A stretch of DNA of 64,000 nucleotides, from contig JANWXM010000002.1 of the NCBI GenBank assembly GCA_025055285.1, forward strand, positions 124,239-188,238. Reading direction: 5' to 3'. The position numbers and the translations under genes were made by a program. Shown in pieces: positions 45,571-54,112 of this stretch (position 1 is the stretch's first letter; each line of letters starts with the position of its first letter). Source of the stretch: Saprospiraceae bacterium (GTDB lineage: Bacteria; Bacteroidota; Bacteroidia; Chitinophagales; Saprospiraceae). Below the pieces are notes generated by a model. It did no database searches. It had not been told where the DNA came from and was given only the letters and a program-made list of their open reading frames with translations.

Positions 45571-46377
45571 ATGGAACTCATTACTGAACAATCTTCTCCG
45601 CACCGGCACTTAGAGACGCTCAGCACGCGCGAGTTGTTAGAGCGCATCAACGCAGAAGACAAGACAGTGCCCTTTGCAGTAGAGCGCGCGATTCCTCAGA
45701 TAGAAGCACTCATCGAGGCACTGGTGCCGCGCATGGCCGCGGGTGGACGGCTTTTTTATATCGGTGCTGGAACAAGCGGCCGCCTGGGCATTGTAGACGC
45801 TTCCGAAATACCGCCTACGTATGGAGCACCGCCAGGGTGGGTCATTGGCATCATTGCTGGCGGAGACAGTGCAATTCGCAAGGCGGTAGAAGGAGCTGAG
45901 GATAGTACTACCCAAGCTTGGGAAGACCTATCCGAACACCACATTGACGAACAGGATTTCGTCGTAGGAATTGCAGCCTCAGGCACGACGCCATACGTCG
46001 TACATGGTCTGCGCGCTTGTCGGCAGCGCGGCATTCCAACGGGTTGTATTACCTGTAATCCGGGCACGCCTATTCTCGATGAAGCCGACTTTCCCATACT
46101 TGTTGTCACAGGACCCGAATTTGTAACAGGAAGTACGCGCATGAAGGCAGGCACAGCGCAGAAGTTGGTACTCAATATGATCTCTACCACTGTCATGATT
46201 CGCTTAGGGCGAGTTGAGGACAACAAGATGGTAGATATGCAGCTGAGCAACAACAAACTAATTGCTCGAGGCACGCGCATAGTCGCCCAGGTCACGGGCC
46301 TAGACGAAGAAAATGCGCGGCATCTGTTGTTGAAATATGGCAGTGTGCGAGAAGCTATCGCCGCTTTCAGGCTCTGA
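45571..46377 (+). CDS. murQ: N-acetylmuramic acid 6-phosphate etherase
   Basis: A 268-residue cytoplasmic SIS-domain enzyme that removes lactate from MurNAc 6-phosphate to give GlcNAc 6-phosphate during peptidoglycan recycling. The signature IGAGTSGRLGIVDASEIPPTYG holds the catalytic Glu. GPEFVTGSTRMKAGTAQKLVLNM and the final LLLKYGSVREAI are typical. The ATG at 45571 gives the usual MELITEQSS start; the longer frame adds a stretch unlike the family. It overlaps the convergent lpxK gene by 11 bases at the 3' end. Confidence 0.95.
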   Translation: MELITEQSSPHRHLETLSTRELLERINAEDKTVPFAVERAIPQIEALIEALVPRMAAGGRLFYIGAGTSGRLGIVDASEIPPTYGAPPGWVIGIIAGGDSAIRKAVEGAEDSTTQAWEDLSEHHIDEQDFVVGIAASGTTPYVVHGLRACRQRGIPTGCITCNPGTPILDEADFPILVVTGPEFVTGSTRMKAGTAQKLVLNMISTTVMIRLGRVEDNKMVDMQLSNNKLIARGTRIVAQVTGLDEENARHLLLKYGSVREAIAAFRL

Positions 46378-47434
46378 ATTCCAACAAAAACCGCTTCACT
46401 TCGTCCTGAAACCCTATTTCGTCATCGCGATCAAAAACAACGCGCACGGGCAAGACAAGGATGGGGAGTTGATGTTTCCAAAAATACTCTTGATAAGGCT
46501 CTAGTCGAGTAGCGTCTTTTTCCGTGGTGAGCAGAACTTTGTTTGTGCTAGGTAGTGCCTCAAATCGCTTTCGAATATCCTCTACGTCTATCTCGCTAAA
46601 GTAATGGTGATCGGCAAATTCGAACGCGTATACAGAGCACACCTGTTGGTTTAGATAACTCATAAGATAGTCTGTGTGTGCAATAGCACTGACAAGCAGA
46701 ACATCCATGGCTCCAGAGAGAGGAACCCGTACGTCAGGGCGCAAAAAGTCATAAGGCTCTTCATAGTGATAGCGAGAAAAGAAAATGCGCTGCCGAGGTA
46801 AGGGCTCAATTTCTTGAATGAGCCCTATGCGCTGTTCTTCTGTCAGTTCAGGGGGGCATTTAGTGACAATTATTAGGTCGGCCCGCCGATAGGCACTTCG
46901 ACTCTCGCGCAGACGGCCAGCGGGTAATAGCCAGTCGCGTGTAAAGGGCCTACTATATTCGGTGAGTAAAATATTAAGCCCTGGTACCACCGCAAGGTGT
47001 TGGAAGGCATCGTCGAGTAAGATGCACTGAACTTCTGGATTTCGCCGAACTAACTCGGGTATACCCAGCACTCGGCTTTCGCAAACACTCACGGGAATAT
47101 GAGGAAACTTTCGTTTGATTTGGAGCGGTTCATCACCCACCTCCAGGGCCGTATCTATTACGCTTACTGACCGATAACCCTCTGTTTTGCGCCCATAACC
47201 TCGGCTCAACAGAGCCACCATCAAGTACTGGTCTAACCACCGAAGCAAATACTCAACGTGAGGGCTCTTCCCTGTGCCTCCTACGGTTAAGTTACCCACG
47301 GAAATGACGGGAATACTGAAGCGAACGCTTTTCAATACACCTAAGTGGTACAGCGCATTGCGCACACTAACAGCTGCGCCATAAAGCAGGGAAAGAGGAA
47401 ACAATAGTGTCCGAATGACGACATCTTCCACCAT
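46367..47434 (-). CDS. lpxK: Tetraacyldisaccharide 4'-kinase
   Basis: A 355-residue inner-membrane-associated kinase that phosphorylates the 4' position of the lipid A precursor. The N-terminal hydrophobic helix (LLFPLSLLYGAAVSVRN) is followed by PVISVGNLTVGGTGKSPHVEYLL, which holds the P-loop, and by LLSRGYGR, DDAFQHLAV and LLPAGRLRE. These match LpxK throughout. The ATG at 47434 is chosen because the longer frame would run through a terminator and tRNA-Phe. This shows the organism makes lipid A, consistent with an LPS-bearing outer membrane. Confidence 0.94.
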   Translation of the reverse strand: MVEDVVIRTLLFPLSLLYGAAVSVRNALYHLGVLKSVRFSIPVISVGNLTVGGTGKSPHVEYLLRWLDQYLMVALLSRGYGRKTEGYRSVSVIDTALEVGDEPLQIKRKFPHIPVSVCESRVLGIPELVRRNPEVQCILLDDAFQHLAVVPGLNILLTEYSRPFTRDWLLPAGRLRESRSAYRRADLIIVTKCPPELTEEQRIGLIQEIEPLPRQRIFFSRYHYEEPYDFLRPDVRVPLSGAMDVLLVSAIAHTDYLMSYLNQQVCSVYAFEFADHHYFSEIDVEDIRKRFEALPSTNKVLLTTEKDATRLEPYQEYFWKHQLPILVLPVRVVFDRDDEIGFQDEVKRFLLEFRA

Positions 47435-47439
47435 AGTTT

Positions 47440-47476
47440 TACAAAATAAGCCCGAAGGAGAACTTTTCCTTCGGGC
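47440..47476 (-). terminator. Intrinsic terminator after tRNA-Phe
   Basis: A perfect 10-bp stem, GCCCGAAGGA / TCCTTCGGGC, is followed on the minus strand by TTATTTTG. It lies between tRNA-Phe and the lpxK start. Confidence 0.8.
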
Positions 47477-47486
47477 CATCTCTACG

Positions 47487-47559
<73 letters not shown>

Positions 47560-47577
47560 AGCCTGAAAAGGCGGATG

Positions 47578-47610
47578 CAAAGGTATAGCGACTGTCGCCA
47601 AATCACCAAG
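47578..47610 (-). promoter_or_regulatory. Promoter of tRNA-Phe
   Basis: TACCTTTG on the minus strand (47578-47585) matches the -7 consensus, and TTG (47607-47609) lies 21 bp upstream as the -33 element. Transcription would start near 47572, a dozen bases before the tRNA. Confidence 0.55.
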
Positions 47611-47676
47611 TGTCGTTCGCTTTTTTTGCTTCGAAATTTAGCCAAAACTCTTTCACGCCTGTAATTTCGCCCAATT

Positions 47677-48513
47677 ATGCGCCAAAACTTTGCTCTCCTT
47701 CTCCTCTCTCCTTTTGTAGCTGGTGCCTTGGTGTTTCTCTATCTAGCCTGGAAAGACAGCACTTATGCGCCAGCCATCATCCCTTTCGTTGTAATGGCGG
47801 CAGTCATCTGGATTTTTAGCCCTCAGATCAACTGGTGGTGGTACTCGCGACGCCCGCCCAAGTTACCCGATGAGCTGCGCACGTTGCTTGAGCGCGGAAG
47901 CATCTTTTATCGAACCCTATCGCCCGCTGAAAAACAGCGTTTTCAGAACCGAGTGGCTCTCTTCATGTTAGGGACAGACTGGATGCCTCTAGGCTGGCCA
48001 GAGGAACAGACGCTCCACCTAGATATCCAGCTGGCAATAGCGGTGCAGGCCGTCACGCTGACCTGGAACGAACCCAACTTTCTCTTCGAAAAAATAGAGA
48101 AGGTGGTGGTGTATCCGCACCCATTTCCCTCGCCACAGTACGACTACCTCCATGCCTCGGAATTTTACCCTCAAGACGGTTGTGTACTCTTCTCTGCAGA
48201 GCAACTCATGAGCAGTTTTCTCAGACCTGGCACCATGTACAACATTGGCATGCACGAGTGTGCAAAAATTTTTATACACACTTATCCGGAAAAGCCCTAT
48301 CCTATTTTGGAGGATTCGAACATATGGGAACGCTTAGAGGCATGTAGTCGCATGTCGCGTGGGCATGTTGAGTCCGTTGTAGGCATTCCCAATCTCGAAC
48401 CTTTGCCCGTCGCTATTCACCATTATTTCCTCTTTCCTTCAACTTTCCGAGCAATTTTGCCCGAAGTTGCTGATGCCCTCGACGCCGTTTTCAGCCCAAG
48501 GAGCAACGCTTAA
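47677..48513 (+). CDS. MtfA-like protein with a degenerate zinc site
   Basis: A 278-residue protein with two N-terminal hydrophobic segments (about 4-24 and 32-48) and then an MtfA/YeeI-like domain. LERGSIFYRTLSPAEKQRFQNRVALFM is the typical opening, and TWNEPNFLFEKIEKVVVYPHPF the middle. Where active family members have HExxH, this one reads MHECAKIF (H193, E194, K197), so the second His ligand is replaced by Lys. The protein is probably not an active zinc protease, unless another ligand takes over. It ends only nine bases before recO, suggesting cotranscription. The start at 47677 gives an intact first membrane segment. Confidence 0.75.
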   Translation: MRQNFALLLLSPFVAGALVFLYLAWKDSTYAPAIIPFVVMAAVIWIFSPQINWWWYSRRPPKLPDELRTLLERGSIFYRTLSPAEKQRFQNRVALFMLGTDWMPLGWPEEQTLHLDIQLAIAVQAVTLTWNEPNFLFEKIEKVVVYPHPFPSPQYDYLHASEFYPQDGCVLFSAEQLMSSFLRPGTMYNIGMHECAKIFIHTYPEKPYPILEDSNIWERLEACSRMSRGHVESVVGIPNLEPLPVAIHHYFLFPSTFRAILPEVADALDAVFSPRSNA

Positions 48514-48522
48514 GTGTTTTCT

Positions 48523-49260
48523 ATGCTTCTACGTACAAGAGGTATTGTGATACATACTCGCAAGTATGGAGAGACCAGCGTTATCTCGGACATTTTTACC
48601 GAGGCGCGAGGGCTACACGGTTTCATTGCAGGCGGGGTGCGAACGCCCAAAGCGCGCATGCCTTACAGCCTCTTTCAGCCCATGACTGTTGTGGAATTGG
48701 TCTGCTACTTTCGCGACTCGCCTCCTCGATTAAATCGATTAAAGGAAATACGAGCGGCATTAGTATTCCAACGCATTCCTTTCGACATCCATCGCGGAGC
48801 CGTTGCTCTTTTTATGGCAGAAGTATGTCGGAAAATTCTTCACGAGGGAGAGGAAAATCCCGCCCTTTTTGCCTTCATAGAAGAGTATCTCCGTTGGCTA
48901 GACCAAACTGAGTATCCCATCGCTAACCTCCACTTGCACTTCTTACTTCATGTATCGCATCACCTAGGGTTTCAGATAGCACCTATCGAGGCTACGCCAG
49001 TTTTTTTCGACATCCAAGAAGGCATCTTTAGAACAACTCCTCCCGACCACCCTTTAAGGCTCGACGTCCAGGTCTCAACCCATATGCAACAACTCCTTCA
49101 TTATCCTCTCCAACGATGCCATGAGCTGAACATATCCAAATTAGAACGCAGAACTTTGTTGGACGGGCTTCTGCTTTTCTATCGCCTTCGCATTCCGGGT
49201 TTTCATACTGTCCACACGCCGGCAATTTTGGACATGGTGCTGAGCAAAATGGAAAACTGA
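48523..49260 (+). CDS. recO: DNA repair protein RecO
   Basis: A 245-residue recombination mediator that works with RecR to load RecA on gapped DNA. The N-terminal OB-fold begins MLLRTRGIVIHTRKYGETSVISDIFTEARGLHGFIAGG, as in the family. The helical C-terminal domain ends with residues typical for Bacteroidota members and lacks the zinc-binding Cys cluster of some RecO proteins. The ATG at 48523 is preferred over a GTG three codons upstream. It follows the MtfA-like gene by nine bases. Confidence 0.93.
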   Translation: MLLRTRGIVIHTRKYGETSVISDIFTEARGLHGFIAGGVRTPKARMPYSLFQPMTVVELVCYFRDSPPRLNRLKEIRAALVFQRIPFDIHRGAVALFMAEVCRKILHEGEENPALFAFIEEYLRWLDQTEYPIANLHLHFLLHVSHHLGFQIAPIEATPVFFDIQEGIFRTTPPDHPLRLDVQVSTHMQQLLHYPLQRCHELNISKLERRTLLDGLLLFYRLRIPGFHTVHTPAILDMVLSKMEN

Positions 49261-49341
49261 AAGGGCTATGCGTGAAACTTTAGCCAATCGCCGCACCTTC
49301 GCTGTCGATACGCTTCCTTCAAAGTTGGTATTTCTTTAGAA

Positions 49342-50061
49342 ATGGCTCTCTTGTACTTTTCCTTGTCGCGTTGGGCCGACCGCTTTCTGAGGTATGGAAA
49401 GGGCATTGTTCCTCGAGCTTGGCGAATGCCCGTGCGGACGACAGCCTACTTCCATAGTCCGGAGGCGGAACCCGAACTTCGCTACTTACATTGTTTGTGT
49501 AAGCATTTCCGCACGGCAGTGGACGTAGGTGCCAACCACGGATACTATGCCTATCGAATGGCACGTCTCTTCGAACAGGTATATGCCTTTGAGGCAAACA
49601 CTTTCGAGGACTTTGATTTATGGCACTACAGAAGAACCAACTTGCATGTATTTCCGTATGGTTTGTCCGACCGTAAGGGGCTTGCGACTCTCTATGTGCC
49701 AGTTTGTGAGGGTAGGCCGTTGGCGGGATGGGCCTCTATTGAGCGGCGGACTTTGTCGTTCGCACAAAGCTTTCAAGAGATTCAGGTTCGCGTCGAGCGC
49801 TTGGACGACCAAGCGTTCGTTCAAGAGCGCCCTATTGACCTAATAAAGCTCGATGTTGAGGGAAGTGAATTGAACGTCTTGCGCGGAGGTGAGCAGGTTA
49901 TTCGCCGCGACCGGCCCGTATTGATTATTGAAGACAACCCAGAACAGCGCACCGAACTACGGGCTTGGCTAGAAGCTTTAGGTTATCAATCCCTTGCACC
50001 CAAACAGTGGATGGGCAAAAAGCTATCCTCACCTAATCTAGTTTGGGTAGCAACTACCTAA
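49342..50061 (+). CDS. FkbM-family SAM-dependent methyltransferase
   Basis: A 239-residue protein with the FkbM layout. The SAM-binding motif is AVDVGANHGYYAY and the acidic strand end is VYAFEANTFEDF. The family motif DLIKLDVEGSELNVLRGGEQVI and RPVLIIEDN follow. Such enzymes O-methylate sugars or lipids of surface or secreted compounds; the substrate here is unknown. A second, more divergent FkbM-like gene lies 165 bases downstream in the same direction. Confidence 0.88.
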   Translation: MALLYFSLSRWADRFLRYGKGIVPRAWRMPVRTTAYFHSPEAEPELRYLHCLCKHFRTAVDVGANHGYYAYRMARLFEQVYAFEANTFEDFDLWHYRRTNLHVFPYGLSDRKGLATLYVPVCEGRPLAGWASIERRTLSFAQSFQEIQVRVERLDDQAFVQERPIDLIKLDVEGSELNVLRGGEQVIRRDRPVLIIEDNPEQRTELRAWLEALGYQSLAPKQWMGKKLSSPNLVWVATT

Positions 50062-50226
50062 AAATCAGCTGTCGATGGCGTTTCTCTTACTTCAGAGAAG
50101 ATGCAGAGATAGAATTCATGATTGACTTTGTGCTTTTAAAAAAGCCCATAGGTCTTGAATGTGCAAGTGCCAATCCTAGACTAGAGAGCGCCTTGGTCTA
50201 TCAGAGCGCCCAATTAGGGAAAGGTC

Positions 50227-51159
50227 ATGCGTACGAATCCACAAGTATTGTTACAAGCATTAGACCGGTTGGAAGAGTTAGCCGGAGCCTCTTTTTGGGA
50301 AAGACTATGGTTTAGCCCACTTCGGCATGTTGAAGTTGCACTGTATCGGGCTTTACCAGCAGCCAGGCAAGAACGTAACGCAAGATGCCAGACGTTCTTT
50401 GGCGTTCCTATGCATCTTCTCCTGCCCTTTGGGTCAGATATTTACACCACGGGTGGCAAAACGCAACCTGCCGAAATCCGCTTAGCCCGTTTCTTCGTTC
50501 GATACCTGCGCGAAGGCGATAGCTTAGTGGACTTCGGAGCGGAGTACGGCTATTTCTCTCTACTGGTCTCTAAGTTGGTTGGTACAACTGGTCATGTTGT
50601 GGCTTTTGAGCCAGCTCCCGCTGCGTATGCCATATTGAAAATCAATTGCAAAGGATTGAGCAATCTCTCGACCTATCACTTGGCGCTATCCAACAGAGAA
50701 GCCCTGCAAACCTTTTACGAGTTCTCTGGCATATATTCAGGTTACAATACATTCGAACTCGATCAAATCGAAAGAGAAGAGTGGTTCGCTGAGTGCTCTC
50801 CTCGCATTGTCAAGGTTCCCTGTGTGCGGCTGGATACCTTCCTGTCTGAGATGAACTATCGGCCAACTTTTCTGCGCATTGCCATTGAAAGCAGCAAAGA
50901 AAAAGTCATCAGCGGGGCTATGGGCTACCTCGAACGTCATTTGCCTACCGTGATCTTGCGCTATCGAACTCAGCAGACAGATGCATCGTCAAATCAGCGC
51001 ACCGAGGCCCTACTAAGAGCTTTGCGTTATGCTCCCTTTTGCATTACCTCTTCCGGTGAACTTCGACCGGTTGACGACGCGACAGACTACCTATTGAAGA
51101 GTCGCTTGGATGTGGAATACCTCATTTATACTTCTCATGGCATAAATTCCTCATCGTAG
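50227..51159 (+). CDS. Divergent FkbM-like methyltransferase
   Basis: A 310-residue protein with a SAM-binding-like motif (SLVDFGAEYGYFSLLVSKLVG) and VVAFEPAPAAYAIL, as in FkbM proteins. Where the family has KIDVEGAE it reads RIAIESSKEKVISGAMGYL, so the Asp and the Gly of that motif are changed. It may be weakly active, altered in substrate, or inactive. The first 60 residues are a helical leader without a signal peptide. It overlaps the convergent glucosaminidase gene by 25 bases at the 3' end. Confidence 0.75.
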   Translation: MRTNPQVLLQALDRLEELAGASFWERLWFSPLRHVEVALYRALPAARQERNARCQTFFGVPMHLLLPFGSDIYTTGGKTQPAEIRLARFFVRYLREGDSLVDFGAEYGYFSLLVSKLVGTTGHVVAFEPAPAAYAILKINCKGLSNLSTYHLALSNREALQTFYEFSGIYSGYNTFELDQIEREEWFAECSPRIVKVPCVRLDTFLSEMNYRPTFLRIAIESSKEKVISGAMGYLERHLPTVILRYRTQQTDASSNQRTEALLRALRYAPFCITSSGELRPVDDATDYLLKSRLDVEYLIYTSHGINSSS

Positions 51160-51962
51160 CGGTTTAAGTTCAAATTTTCGATTAAAGCAATGAGCTTTTG
51201 CGCGTATAGAGGGTCGGTAGCGTAGCCCAATTGCTGTAATCCCTTTGCCCAAGCGCGATAGTCTGTTGGGTCGAGCTTGAATAGTGCAGCGTAGCGTTTG
51301 CTGTCTTTGAGCAACCGACTGTGCGCTCGATAGCTGCTCCACACATTGTCGTATCGAACAAAGAAGTCCTTGTGAGAGTCGTCCGTGAAGTTCACACAGT
51401 GACCGCGTTTGCAAGTCTTAGAAAAGCATTTTATGCCAAAGTGATTGTTTGTCTTCCGGGCCAGGGGGCTATCTCCCGCATTGCTTTCAAGCAGCCCTTG
51501 GGCAAGCGAAATGCTCGCTGGAATGCCGAACCGGCGCATTTCGGCCTGAGCCACTGGTGCAAAGCGCTCAACATAGGCTTTACACAACTCAAGCGAGCGC
51601 TCTACTTCTTCAGGTGAACATCCGTTGCGGCGAGCAAAGGAGGGATCTATGGCAAAGCGCGTGTGCCCTTTTGCATTATCGGGTAATGTTACCTGTACGC
51701 GGTGAGCTTCCGTCTGGCGGAACGAGAGGGCTGTTGGTGGCTCTGTGAGCTTGGCAGGTCTGATGACTCCTGCAGCAGGAAGCGTGCGAGGATTTTCTGA
51801 GCGATAATCGAAGCTAATAACAATTCGATCTGTCCAAATCAAGTATAGCAATGCTAGCAGGACGAGGCATTTCCAAATCAAATTGCTGTCCGTGTGCTCA
51901 TCTTCTTCAACGAGGAATGTTGAACGAGCGGCATCCATGTAGTCGAGGGTAGTCTTTTTCAT
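51135..51962 (-). CDS. Membrane-anchored GH73-type N-acetylglucosaminidase
   Basis: A 275-residue peptidoglycan hydrolase. A cytoplasmic N-terminus is followed by one membrane anchor (about 28-45, LIWKCLVLLALLYLIW). After a linker, the glucosaminidase domain spans about 120-270: APVAQAEMRRFGIPASISLAQ, then LLESNAGDSPLA with the likely catalytic Glu, NNHFGIKC, FRYDNVWSSYRAHS-like residues and a final GYATDPLYAQKLI. It probably trims glycan strands in the periplasm. The ATG at 51962 is chosen; the longer frame adds an unlikely basic leader. It supports the wall-turnover theme of the neighbourhood. Confidence 0.88.
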   Translation of the reverse strand: MKKTTLDYMDAARSTFLVEEDEHTDSNLIWKCLVLLALLYLIWTDRIVISFDYRSENPRTLPAAGVIRPAKLTEPPTALSFRQTEAHRVQVTLPDNAKGHTRFAIDPSFARRNGCSPEEVERSLELCKAYVERFAPVAQAEMRRFGIPASISLAQGLLESNAGDSPLARKTNNHFGIKCFSKTCKRGHCVNFTDDSHKDFFVRYDNVWSSYRAHSRLLKDSKRYAALFKLDPTDYRAWAKGLQQLGYATDPLYAQKLIALIENLNLNRYDEEFMP

Positions 51963-52187
51963 AGCACTCCTTTTTGTTTTAAATTTCGATGCAAATAAAC
52001 AAATTGTTTTAAAAACAACCAAATCTTTTGGCCACTTTTTTTTCATCGCATTTTTTTGAGCTGCCGTCCTATTTTTGCTGCTAGCGATGTTGCTCTCCTT
52101 TTGAAGAAATGAGCAAATACAAAAGAGTTATTTTGAGGCATTCGCATTTTATTGCATTTTTTAGCGGTTCTTCTTGCACATTCCTTT

Positions 52188-53036
52188 ATGAATATTATTG
52201 CTGACTGTGGTTCGACAAAATGCGACTGGCTTTTAGTTAGAAATGGACGAGACCGCGATCTGGTCAACACCCAAGGTTTTAGCCCTTTTTTTCACACGAC
52301 TGAGGAAATTGAAGACATCCTTCGCAGCCAATTGCTCCCTAAGTTGCCCGACTGGACTGCAGCAGAACGGGTGTGGTTTTACGGCACGGGCATTCACGAC
52401 GAGGATCGCGCAGCAGTTGTTCGGCGAGCGCTTCAAGCCGTTTTCCCTTCTGTTGAAGTTGAAGTATATCACGACTTGTTGGGGGCAGCCCGTGCAGTGT
52501 GTCAGCGTAGCGCAGGGATCGCCTGTATCCTAGGCACAGGCTCGAACAGCTGTTACTACGATGGAAGCCGAATTGTAGATAATGTGCCTTCCCTAGGATG
52601 GCTTCTGGGCGATGAAGGCAGCGGCACACACCTCGGAAAAGCGCTACTGCGGGCCTGGTTCTATCGCGAATTGCCAGCCGACCTAAACAACGCTTTCAAT
52701 GCTGAATACCCGGAGGGACCTGTATCCATAAAGAATCGCATTTACGAAAAAGGAGGAAACGCCTATTTAGCAACCTTCACCACGTTTCTTAGCGCTCATC
52801 TTCAGCACCCGTTCATCCGCAATTTGGTGGCTGAGTGCCTCGGAGAGTTTCTAGACCGCCACGTGCGCAAATACAGCGGCTATCAACACGTACCTGTGCA
52901 TTTTGTAGGTGCCATAGCCCATCACTTTAGCGAGGTGCTAGCAGAATGCCTGCACAAGCGAAACATGCGGCTTGGCCTCATCGTGCGCAAACCCGTATAT
53001 GCCTTGGGCGAGTACCACATGCCTCTTGCTGAATAA
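52188..53036 (+). CDS. BadF/BadG/BcrA/BcrD-type amino-sugar kinase (GlcNAc kinase-like)
   Basis: A 282-residue ASKHA-fold kinase. The phosphate loop is ADCGSTKCDW at the N-terminus. The second motif is ACILGTGSNSCYYDG, and PSLGWLLGDEGSGTHLGK is the hallmark of N-acetylglucosamine kinases of this class. VHFVGAIAHHF near the C-terminus is the adenosine-site motif. It should phosphorylate GlcNAc, glucosamine or MurNAc salvaged from the wall. The ATG at 52188 is chosen because it begins MNIIADCGSTK. pfkA follows 24 bases later, so the two are probably cotranscribed. Confidence 0.87.
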   Translation: MNIIADCGSTKCDWLLVRNGRDRDLVNTQGFSPFFHTTEEIEDILRSQLLPKLPDWTAAERVWFYGTGIHDEDRAAVVRRALQAVFPSVEVEVYHDLLGAARAVCQRSAGIACILGTGSNSCYYDGSRIVDNVPSLGWLLGDEGSGTHLGKALLRAWFYRELPADLNNAFNAEYPEGPVSIKNRIYEKGGNAYLATFTTFLSAHLQHPFIRNLVAECLGEFLDRHVRKYSGYQHVPVHFVGAIAHHFSEVLAECLHKRNMRLGLIVRKPVYALGEYHMPLAE

Positions 53037-53060
53037 CTGAGCCTAACGTCTCCTCTTAAC

Positions 53061-54047
53061 ATGAAAGACATCAAGCGTATCGCAGTTTTCACCTCCGGCG
53101 GCGACGCGCCAGGTATGAATGCTGCTATTCGTGCAGTCGTACGCAATGCCCTGCACAATGACCTGCACGTCTTTGGCATTCATCGCGGTTATCAAGGCAT
53201 GATCGAAGGGCAGATTCGCCGGCTAGAGACCCACGATGTTAGTAACATTATTCACCGAGGAGGAACGGTATTGAAAACAGCGCGTTGCCCAGAGTTCCTA
53301 ACACCGGAGGGCCGAAGACGCGCTTACGAGAACTTGAGTTACAATGATATCGACGCACTTGTGGCCATTGGCGGAAATGGCACACTCAAGGGTGCGCTCG
53401 AGTTCGCCCGTGAATACCCAGACATCGCCGTTGTTGGCCTGCCCGGAACCATCGACAATGACCTGTATGGCACCGACTTTTCGATTGGTTTCGATACTGC
53501 TGTAAATACGGCCATGGAAGCAGTAGACCGGATTCGCGATACTGCCGATTCGCACAATCGCCTGTTTTTCGTGGAAGTCATGGGGCGCCATTCGGGCTAC
53601 ATTGCCCTCCACACAGGTATTGCAGGCGGTGCCGGCGGTGTGATCATTCCGGAAGAAGATATGGATTTTGAAGAGTTGATTAAATTGCTCAAACGCGGTA
53701 CAGCACGCAAGAAATTATTTAGCATTGTGATCGTAGCTGAGGAGAGTCGCATGGGCAACGTGTTTACTTTGGCTGAGCGAGTGTCACAACACGTCAATGA
53801 ATACGACGACGTGCGGGTAACTGTCATCGGCCACTTGCAGCGAGGAGGGTCTCCCTCTGCATTCGACCGCGTGTTAGCGAGTGTCTTGGGTTTCCACGCT
53901 GTTGAGGCACTCATAGCCGGACAGACAGGTATCATGGTAGGCATTCGGAATAATCAAGTTCACTACACTCCTCTCGAAGAGGCTATTTCTAAGCCTAAAA
54001 AGCCGAACAAGAGTCTGTTGCGGATGGCGCATATTTTGGCGCAGTAA
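53061..54047 (+). CDS. pfkA: ATP-dependent 6-phosphofructokinase
   Basis: A 328-residue glycolytic enzyme that turns fructose 6-phosphate into fructose 1,6-bisphosphate. The N-terminal SGGDAPGMNAAIRAVV, the catalytic PGTIDNDLYGTD (proton-transfer Asp in TID) and MGRHSGYIALHTGIAGGA are intact. PGTIDND with Gly, not Lys, points to ATP rather than pyrophosphate as phosphate donor. One oddity is GGNGT at 104-108, where most family members have GGDGS/T; the Asp there binds Mg-ATP in E. coli. It lies between the amino-sugar kinase and a phosphohexomutase, on the same strand. Confidence 0.93.
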   Translation: MKDIKRIAVFTSGGDAPGMNAAIRAVVRNALHNDLHVFGIHRGYQGMIEGQIRRLETHDVSNIIHRGGTVLKTARCPEFLTPEGRRRAYENLSYNDIDALVAIGGNGTLKGALEFAREYPDIAVVGLPGTIDNDLYGTDFSIGFDTAVNTAMEAVDRIRDTADSHNRLFFVEVMGRHSGYIALHTGIAGGAGGVIIPEEDMDFEELIKLLKRGTARKKLFSIVIVAEESRMGNVFTLAERVSQHVNEYDDVRVTVIGHLQRGGSPSAFDRVLASVLGFHAVEALIAGQTGIMVGIRNNQVHYTPLEEAISKPKKPNKSLLRMAHILAQ

Positions 54048-54112
54048 AGGCAACCATGGAATAGTATTCCCTGCCGACGACCAAGCCATTTATTCAAAAG
54101 GTATTTGCATTC

